Source: CAWELS01 sp964468205
GTDB taxonomy: Bacteria > Acidobacteriota > Terriglobia > Bryobacterales > Bryobacteraceae
Direction of reading: 5' to 3'
Assembly: GCA_964468205.1 (NCBI GenBank)
Contig: CAYXVG010000060.1
Span: 1-39,619 of the forward strand
Length of the DNA: 39,619 nucleotides
Shown here piece by piece: positions 34,683-39,619 of this stretch. Each line of letters starts with the position of its first letter. Position 1 is the stretch's first letter. The position numbers were made by a program, and so were the translations under genes. The notes beneath the pieces are model-generated. The model saw only the letters and a list, made by a program, of their open reading frames with translations. It searched no databases and had not been told where the DNA came from.

Positions 34683-35283
34683 CTACGAGAATACAGACCC
34701 GACACTTGGTCGGTCCTCATTGGGGCCGGCCTTGTTCTGGGTTGCCGCCAACCCTCGGGCCGGTGTCCCCAAGGCCGTTCTTCTTGACTTCCCCTCGGCT
34801 CTGCGCTGTTGCTTGGCCGGTCGCGGCGAAGGCCTCCCAGTCAGGAAAACGGCGTCGAGGAGGCCCATGGAGTCGAGGTCCTTTAGGTCTTCCTTCAGGA
34901 ACCCACGCGGCATCAGAAGCTCGGCAGCGAATAGGTTCGTTTTCGACCTCGTCGGTTCCCTGACTCGATTGCTCGTTGCGGATCTTGACCCGGAAGTCGC
35001 GGTCTATGTGGAGCGGCTCCTGGTCGTGCAGCAGCAGATGGCCGAGCCCGTGCGCCATGGTGAAGTTCTGGCGGACCTTCGGATGGTGGACGTTAACGCC
35101 GATTACCGCCTCGTCCTTATCCCGGTACAAAAATCCGGACAGGTTTCCTTCGAACGCCTCAAGGAAGATGCGCGCCCCCTGCGCCCGCGCGATCCGCTGA
35201 ACAGGCGCCGGAGCTTCGGTCACGCCGCTCTCGGCGAGCAGGGCGCACACGATCGACTGAATTCGCTTCCGTCGGACTGACAT
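34683..35283 (-). pseudogene. Frameshifted ImmA/IrrE-type metallopeptidase with a lost catalytic Glu
   Basis: From the ATG at 35283 the chain follows the ImmA/IrrE pattern: ARIFLEAFEGNLSGFLYRDKDEAVIGVN, then HHPKVRQNFTMAHGLGHLLLHDQEPLHIDRDFRVKIRNEQSSQGTDEVENE. The zinc motif HExxH reads HGLGH because the Glu codon is GGG (35047-35049), which should abolish catalysis. After ENE the frame breaks near 34940-34945; the next frame resumes the family sequence LFAAELLMPRGFLKEDLKDLDSMGLLDAVFLTG, about five bases having been lost where NEAN is expected. The C-terminal region after LTGR is no longer recognisable. Working relatives cleave phage-type repressors or stress regulators; this copy is almost surely inactive. 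Confidence 0.8.
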
Positions 35284-35287
35284 CGGA

Positions 35288-35374
35288 CTAGCCTTTCGTC
35301 TGTTTCAGCGCCGCCTCGATGAACGCGCGCTCCTGCTTGCCGAGCGCTGCCAGATGTTTCTCGGGCGCCGTCAT
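35288..35374 (-). CDS. Very short open frame directly upstream of the peptidase remnant
   Basis: A 28-codon frame (MTAPEKHLAALGKQERAF...LKQTKG) ends four bases before the peptidase ATG. It is helical and charged. It could be a small partner peptide, a leader, or the remaining end of a regulator gene of the kind often found beside ImmA/IrrE. No ribosome binding site is seen, and the length alone cannot exclude chance. Confidence 0.25.
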   Translation of the reverse strand: MTAPEKHLAALGKQERAFIEAALKQTKG

Positions 35375-35400
35375 TCCAGAAAACTAGGAAGGAAACGGCT

Positions 35401-35568
35401 ATTGAAAAACCAAACGTTCACATTGTTCCGCGGGATAGTGGATGGGCCGTCCTACGCGATCGGAAAGAGGAAAGAGGACCGATTCCAAGTAACCACGGAC
35501 GGGTATCGAAATGTTTTGACGCGATTGCCCGTGACCTGCCCCCAGTCTTCCTACCAGCCGGAACTTGA
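35401..35568 (+). pseudogene. DUF2188-like fragment with ATT in place of the start codon
   Basis: The frame reads EKPNVHIVPRDSGWAVLRDRKEE, which matches the opening of DUF2188 proteins (VHVVPxDGGWAVK), and continues RVSKCFDAIARDLPP before a TGA. Where an ATG is expected the sequence is ATT at 35401-35403, preceded at normal distance by AGGAAGG, so a single G-to-T change may have removed the start; initiation at ATT is rare. The second half has lost the usual family pattern. Function of the family is unknown. Confidence 0.4.
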
Positions 35569-35584
35569 GAGACCCGGGAGTTTC

Positions 35585-35830
35585 TCAAATTATGACTGGT
35601 AGAGTCTTCGGGGAGCAGCCCGCCCGCCGATAGCGCTTGCGCCGCACAGCGCTGCTCGGATTGATGCCGCTGAGCAGCGCTCCCAGTTCCTCGACGGTGC
35701 TCTCAAAGCCACTCGCGCCGGGTTCTCCAGAGGGGGTTGCGTAATCGCCAGCTTCCAGCCGCTTGGCCCAGATCGCGAACCAGCGCGTGCAGTCCGTCGA
35801 AGCTCCGGCGCATATCGCACGGGCTCGAAC
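35585..35830 (-). mobile_element. IS66-family TnpB remnant with internal deletion
   Basis: On the minus strand one frame gives PCDMRRSFDGLHALVRD, the conserved start of IS66 TnpB. Within that segment a second frame takes over with IWAKRLEAGDYATPSGEPG...FESTVEELGALLSGI and ends VRRKRYRRA...LPVII at the TGA 35585-35587, matching the C-terminal part of TnpB. The central part (normally HLFVF...WYWDRDGLA) is missing, so the two ends were joined out of frame. No TnpA, TnpC or terminal repeats were found. The fragment abuts the stop of the propeller gene within a few bases. Confidence 0.75.
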
Positions 35831-35836
35831 ACCGGT

Positions 35837-38032
35837 TCACTTCACTGCGATCGTGGCGCCAATTCCCGACCAGTATCCGCCCGTGGTGTTTCCGTCTACA
35901 AACCGAACGCTAGGCAAGAAAGAGAATGTTCCCGGAGCGGCATCCTCCGGCACTTGAAAATTAATCTGCACCACCCCGCACACCAGGGTTGGTGCACTGC
36001 CAGCATACCGTGCGGGTCTTTGATTCGTACGCGCCCCGTTCGGGCCGATGCCTGAGATGATCGCGCTTATGCCGGGGCTTAGCGGCGCCGCGTAAGGAAG
36101 GTTGAGGCCGCCAACTTCGCACGGAGGATCGGTCTGCCCGTAGCCCGTTCCCCACACGGCCACGATCGAGCCCCGTGCCGCGGGATTCATTGGTCCATTG
36201 AGCGTCCCGTCCTGGTTGATGGCCACCGCCTGCCCCGCCTGCCGCCGGAAAACGCCGGGGTTGCCGAGTCTCGTCATCGCGGCCGCGGGTCCGAACTGCT
36301 GATCGTACGTCACCGTAACGTGAGTTGTACCGTTCACGGCCAACCCGGCAGGTGCAATTGCATTGATCTGCCGCGACTGCACGTACACCACCGGCGCGGG
36401 CGCGCCGTCGAAGAGCACCTGAACGCCGGCCAACTCGGTGGGAACGTTACCTTCTGCGTCTGGCTCGTACGCCACGCCCGCGTCGGGGCCGATTCCAAAG
36501 CCGGTGAGCGTAACCAACTGCCCGGGCGCGACCCCGCCGCTACCGTCCAGCGTCGCGGAGTTCAGTACGTTCGTGGAAAGGCAGGCCGGGGCCGTCCAAC
36601 CCGCGCCGCCAAACTGGACTTTGGAGACGACGTGATATGGAGAGGCGCTCCACCCTATTAGCACCGTACCGCTGGGAAGCGGCAATAGTGTCCCAACGAA
36701 AGTGACATCGCCGCCGGAGTTGCTCCCCAGATAGGTGGCATCCATGAGCGCGCCGGCTGAGCTCAGGTGAGCCAGGAAGCCGTTGTTACGAATGTTCGAG
36801 CTTTGGAAGCAAATCACGGGAGCCGAAGGAGTCACCGGGAATCCTGGGCCGGTGCGCCCCGCGAGGTAGATATCGTCGTCCGGGCCTATCGCAAGTGCGC
36901 TCACACCGAGGTCGAAGCTGGAGCCCGTGGGGCGGGAATCGGTGCTCAAGACATAGCTCGCCCACCGTAACGAAATGCCGTCCGGGGCGAACTGCGCCAC
37001 GAAGCCGCCGGGCGCGGAAGTGTTCCACAACGGCACGATCGGGGACGGCTGCATCGTACCCTGCGTCGTTGGGAGATCAAGTGAGCTGGTGAATCCCGCG
37101 AGATTGATATTGCCCGCGCTGTCCAACGCTATGGACGACGGAGTGTCCGACCCGCTCCCGCCGAAATACGTGCTGGCCAGGACGCTGCCGGAAGGACTGA
37201 GCTTGACCAGGAAGACATTCCGGGTTCCGCTCAGGTTCTGCTGGAACGCACCTGCCGTGACGGGGAAATCCCGCGAAGTGGTTTGGCCCGCGACAAGAGC
37301 ATTCCCGGCCGGATCGACGGTGATGGCTGAGATCGCGTCCGCGCCGCCGCCGCCGAGCGTGACGGTGTAATCGATGCTGGACCCGTCCGCGCTCAACTTG
37401 AGGACGAAAGCACCGCCCGCGGATGTCTCACCGCCGATGTACGCGCTGCCACCTGCATCCAAGGCGATGGCCGAGGAAGAGGCGGCGAACTCCGGAAGGT
37501 ACGTGGAGTAGAGAAACTCACTACCGTCGGCCTTGACCTTGGTTGCGAACGCCTTGGCGCTCTCGCTGGACCCGATGGCCGCACCGGGAGTGGTGGGAAA
37601 CTGTCCGTCCGTCGAGCCCGTGAGCACGACGTTTCCGCTGGCATCGATGGCGAGTGCGGTTCCCTTGTCGCGGGTCGGCCCGCCGAGCCGCGTACCCCAA
37701 ATCTGGTTTCCGAAAGGGTCGACCTTCATCGCCGACGCATCGGGGCATCCCATCGGAATGGGGATGCCACGCCAGCCGGGGCTGAAACAGGTGCCGCCTC
37801 CGGACTCGGTTTGCGCGGCGCCCGCCGTTGGCGGTCCACCCAAGTAGTAAGTGTTTCCGAAACTATCAAGAACCGTGTGGCCGCCACCGGGCTGCTGGAT
37901 CGTGCTTATGCTCGCGGGAACGGATTGCGGCAATCCGCTCCCTGCAGACACGAGAATCAGGGCGATCAATGCTAGTGTCCTACCTCCGAGACGCTCTAAC
38001 CCATCAGACCGCTCATCATTAAACAAGTTCAT
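35837..38032 (-). CDS. SBBP-like beta-propeller secreted protein with TIGR03437-like C-terminal domain
   Basis: 731 residues from the ATG at 38032, chosen because GGAGGAG lies upstream at the right distance (an ATG at 38068 is in frame). A signal anchor (about residues 17-36) precedes repeats such as GNVVLTGSTDGQFPTTPGA, SAYIGGETSAGGAFVLKLSADG and NALVAGQTTSRDFPVTAGAFQQ, the SBBP blade pattern. The C-terminal third carries NSATLDGSGGVAPGQLVTLTGFGIGP, ELAGVQVLFDGAPAPVVYVQSRQINAIAP and RGSIVAVWGTGYGQTDPP, the TIGR03437-like module. It lacks the FEPNxGQ N-terminal domain of the other propeller in this window. Probably surface exposed; no enzymatic motif seen. Confidence 0.87.
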   Translation of the reverse strand: MNLFNDERSDGLERLGGRTLALIALILVSAGSGLPQSVPASISTIQQPGGGHTVLDSFGNTYYLGGPPTAGAAQTESGGGTCFSPGWRGIPIPMGCPDASAMKVDPFGNQIWGTRLGGPTRDKGTALAIDASGNVVLTGSTDGQFPTTPGAAIGSSESAKAFATKVKADGSEFLYSTYLPEFAASSSAIALDAGGSAYIGGETSAGGAFVLKLSADGSSIDYTVTLGGGGADAISAITVDPAGNALVAGQTTSRDFPVTAGAFQQNLSGTRNVFLVKLSPSGSVLASTYFGGSGSDTPSSIALDSAGNINLAGFTSSLDLPTTQGTMQPSPIVPLWNTSAPGGFVAQFAPDGISLRWASYVLSTDSRPTGSSFDLGVSALAIGPDDDIYLAGRTGPGFPVTPSAPVICFQSSNIRNNGFLAHLSSAGALMDATYLGSNSGGDVTFVGTLLPLPSGTVLIGWSASPYHVVSKVQFGGAGWTAPACLSTNVLNSATLDGSGGVAPGQLVTLTGFGIGPDAGVAYEPDAEGNVPTELAGVQVLFDGAPAPVVYVQSRQINAIAPAGLAVNGTTHVTVTYDQQFGPAAAMTRLGNPGVFRRQAGQAVAINQDGTLNGPMNPAARGSIVAVWGTGYGQTDPPCEVGGLNLPYAAPLSPGISAIISGIGPNGARTNQRPARYAGSAPTLVCGVVQINFQVPEDAAPGTFSFLPSVRFVDGNTTGGYWSGIGATIAVK

Positions 38033-38074
38033 TGGGAACTCCTCCACGGGGGACATTGGAGCCTGCACACATAC

Positions 38075-38109
38075 GGCCGTTCAGCGGCTCTTTGCCCCGC
38101 TGAACGGCC
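38075..38109. terminator. Strong 13-base stem-loop
   Basis: GGCCGTTCAGCGG at 38075-38087 pairs perfectly with CCGCTGAACGGCC at 38097-38109 around a nine-base loop. It stands between the stop of the minus-strand gene at 38179 and the start of the propeller gene, so it could end that transcript, but no clear U-run follows on either strand. A protein-binding palindrome or a dispersed repeat are alternatives. Confidence 0.5.
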
Positions 38110-38178
38110 ACTTTGACGCATCACCGATTCCTCATGTAACTCAAAATGCCATTGAGACCTTCTCAATCCCTGATCGTG

Positions 38179-38823
38179 TTACTGGGTTATTGTCTGAACA
38201 TAGTCTACGTCCATTTGGAAGCCCGTAGCACTGAGCTCGCCATCAGGATCAACTCGCTGTGTTGCAACAGTTGCATACCCGGATGTCCCAGCGGTTGTTA
38301 TGCCTAAGCTGTCGCCAAGATTCGTTGTATCAAGATTGGAAGCGAAGATCACTGTCGTGAATGTCGAGTCCCGAACTTCTACTCTGAGTTTATAGCTGGA
38401 GTCCCAACTTGCCCAGAAGATGTACGCCAGAAAATTGTATTTCGTTCCTGTCGTCAGTCCGGTAATGAACTCAAAGTTATACCCCTCCGCGGGCAAATCT
38501 CCGTTTGCCCAAGCAGTTGCAGGGACTTCTTGGGCCCCGTCGGTTGCTCGAGAGTCCCGGCAATACGGGTAGCCCATATTTGGTCCCGAGCCGCCCCCAA
38601 AGCCGCAATTAACGTTCGTGTACCAATAGGCATACGTGACATCGTCGTCCTCGTCGTCCGCATGGGGACTGATTTGCCGGGCAAAGCCGATCTCTTTCTG
38701 GCCAGCGTAGTCATTCCGTTCACTAAACAAGCTGTACCCGAATCTCCGTCCCGGACTTGGCGTCACCCCCGACATGAACCAACTGACCAAGGTCGGCGAG
38801 GTGACGGAGTACCGGCGCGGCAA
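38179..38823 (-). CDS. Hypothetical beta-rich, secreted-type protein, possibly N-terminally truncated
   Basis: 214 residues, not recognised. The chain is rich in Gly, Thr, Tyr and Asp (DDEDDDVTYAYWYTNVNCGFGGG, FITGLTTGTKYNFLAYIFWASWD, YKLRVEVRDSTFTTVIF), with two Cys about 20 residues apart, all suggesting an extracellular beta-sandwich. FITGLTTGTKYNFLAY resembles a fibronectin-III-like strand. No signal peptide is present at the first ATG, so the start may be missing. Its codon use looks less GC-rich than its neighbours, compatible with acquisition. The last residues are VDYVQTITQ before a TAA. Confidence 0.45.
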   Translation of the reverse strand: MPRRYSVTSPTLVSWFMSGVTPSPGRRFGYSLFSERNDYAGQKEIGFARQISPHADDEDDDVTYAYWYTNVNCGFGGGSGPNMGYPYCRDSRATDGAQEVPATAWANGDLPAEGYNFEFITGLTTGTKYNFLAYIFWASWDSSYKLRVEVRDSTFTTVIFASNLDTTNLGDSLGITTAGTSGYATVATQRVDPDGELSATGFQMDVDYVQTITQ

Positions 38824-39000
38824 CTTCTACCGCCGGCCGGACGGCTCACTATCGCACTGGTAAGCGCGAGGGCGCGGGCCCGGCAACAAACAATCCGCCG
38901 AACTTGGTGACTCCAGGATGCCGCCGGCCCGCGACACAATTCCCTCACAGTACCGCTCCGGACTGCAATCGCCCCGGGCAAGTCCGCTACGATTATGTCT

Positions 39001-39311
39001 ATGAAGGTGATTGCGGATCTGTGCATCATCCCCATCGGCGTCGGCGTGTCCGTGTCCAGGGAGATCGCCGTCTGTGAGCGCATCCTGACAGACGCCGGTC
39101 TCAAGACCAGGCTACACGCGCCTACGGAACGAACATTGAAGGCGACTGGGATGACGTCTTCGCCGCCGTGAAGCGCTGCCACGAGGCGCTCCACGACGCC
39201 GGAGTGCCACGAATCTCCACCAATATGCGGTTCGGAACCCGCACCGACCGCGACCAGGGAATGGACGACAAAGTCCGCAGCGTGGAAGAAAAGCTCCGCC
39301 ACGAAGATTGA
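39001..39311 (+). pseudogene. Frameshifted thiamine-binding protein of the MTH1187/YkoF (DUF77) family
   Basis: From the ATG at 39001 the frame gives MKVIADLCIIPIGVGVSVSR..., CERILTDAGLKTRLHA. After GCG at about 39118-39120 two extra bases (CC) break the frame; the next frame continues YGTNIEGDWDDVFAAVKRCHEALHDAGVPRISTNMRFGTRTDR and VRSVEEKLRHED to the TGA at 39309-39311. Both halves together have the usual length of about 100 residues for this family, which binds thiamine-like ligands in the cytoplasm. A single change near 39120 would restore it, so an assembly error is possible. No ribosome binding site is visible. Confidence 0.75.
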
Positions 39312-39619
39312 GCCAATCCCGGCAACGCCACCAATCTCAATAACGCCCCCTCCATCTGGCGTCAGGCTCTTGACGCCTACGGATATCCCTTTGACTTAAC
39401 CAAGTTCGCTGCCGCCTCGGAACATCCCGATTGGTTCAACAGGAACGGAGCGATCGGCAATCGAGCGGAAACAATCGAGTTCGAGAAACACTTCCGGGCC
39501 AGTTGCCGCGATCCCGAAGCGCGTGACGGTGGCATGCGGTCAGTCGGAGAAGTGCGACAACGCACTCTCGACCCTGGCGCGTTCCACTTGATCGAGAGGT
39601 TCGGGGGTCACGGACACGG
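39312..39619 (+). other. Open fragment without a start codon, running off the window
   Basis: The frame after the TGA of the preceding gene stays open for 102 codons to the window end, with codon use that looks coding (mostly C or G in third positions). The translation includes PSIWRQALDAYGYPFDLTKF, HPDWFNRNGAIGNRAETIEFEKHF and a His/Gly-rich end. The first ATG is only at about 39534, so this is either a gene remnant or a continuation of a broken gene. I do not recognise it. Confidence 0.3.

Noticed and set aside
35532..35545. TGACCTGCCCCCAG, reminiscent of the terminal bases of some IS3-type elements.
   Set aside because: No inverted partner, no target duplication and no IS3 transposase; it also reads as part of the DUF2188-like frame.
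38774..38863. A 29-codon plus-strand frame ending YRRPDGSLSHW, antisense to the start of the hypothetical gene at 38179-38823.
   Set aside because: It has no ribosome binding site, is very short and cannot be told from chance or a gene remnant.

Overview
The window reads as a chromosomal fragment from a GC-rich Gram-negative bacterium, most likely an acidobacterium of the Bryobacterales/Candidatus Solibacter type. The main clues are two SBBP-type beta-propeller proteins ending in the TIGR03437-like C-terminal module, a cluster of secreted sulfatases with Tat-exported sugar enzymes, and a MtrCAB-like multihaem conduit. This taxonomic call is inferred from protein content; there is no rRNA or other phylogenetic marker here, and no tRNA, rRNA or CRISPR array was seen.

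Layout. (1) 1-5241, minus strand: a secreted subtilisin-like protease followed 13 bases later by a large SBBP propeller protein that runs to the window edge. (2) 5512-13396, plus strand: a small ABM-fold monooxygenase, then behind a near-consensus promoter a decahaem MtrC/OmcA-type cytochrome, a decahaem MtrA/DmsE-type cytochrome and an MtrB/PioB-type outer-membrane barrel. These together form a predicted porin-cytochrome conduit for extracellular electron transfer. They are followed by an HtrA-like protein whose catalytic His and Ser look replaced, and a Kef-type antiporter starting directly after its stop codon. (3) 13426-16445: two divergent membrane glycosyltransferases (a GT2 cellulose-synthase-like enzyme and a GT-C enzyme). 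(4) 16485-29327, minus strand: a sulfated-glycan utilisation cluster with, from its promoter end, a Gfo/Idh/MocA oxidoreductase, a TIM-barrel sugar isomerase/epimerase, a sulfatase, a 1207-residue Tat-exported protein of unrecognised family, a C-terminally truncated sulfatase, two more sulfatases and a decayed glycoside-hydrolase-like gene. A divergent LacI regulator (29687-30793) and three TGAAAATTTTCA-like sites in the 359-base intergenic region make a consistent control region. (5) 30940-33098: a membrane-anchored amidase-fold protein translationally coupled to an actin-like ATPase. (6) 33131-34654: a nucleoside hydrolase and a small Spy-like secreted protein. (7) 34683-39619: a zone of gene remains with a frameshifted ImmA/IrrE peptidase, a DUF2188-like fragment without a normal start codon, an IS66 TnpB remnant, an intact second SBBP propeller, a strong hairpin, an orphan secreted-type protein, a frameshifted thiamine-binding protein and an unrecognised open fragment.

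The strongest biological themes are the electron conduit with its unusual companions (pseudo-protease and antiporter), the LacI-controlled sulfatase locus that appears to be eroding by deletion, and the amidase/actin-like pair. Several frame breaks are single-base events and could be assembly errors; the larger internal losses are less easily explained that way.
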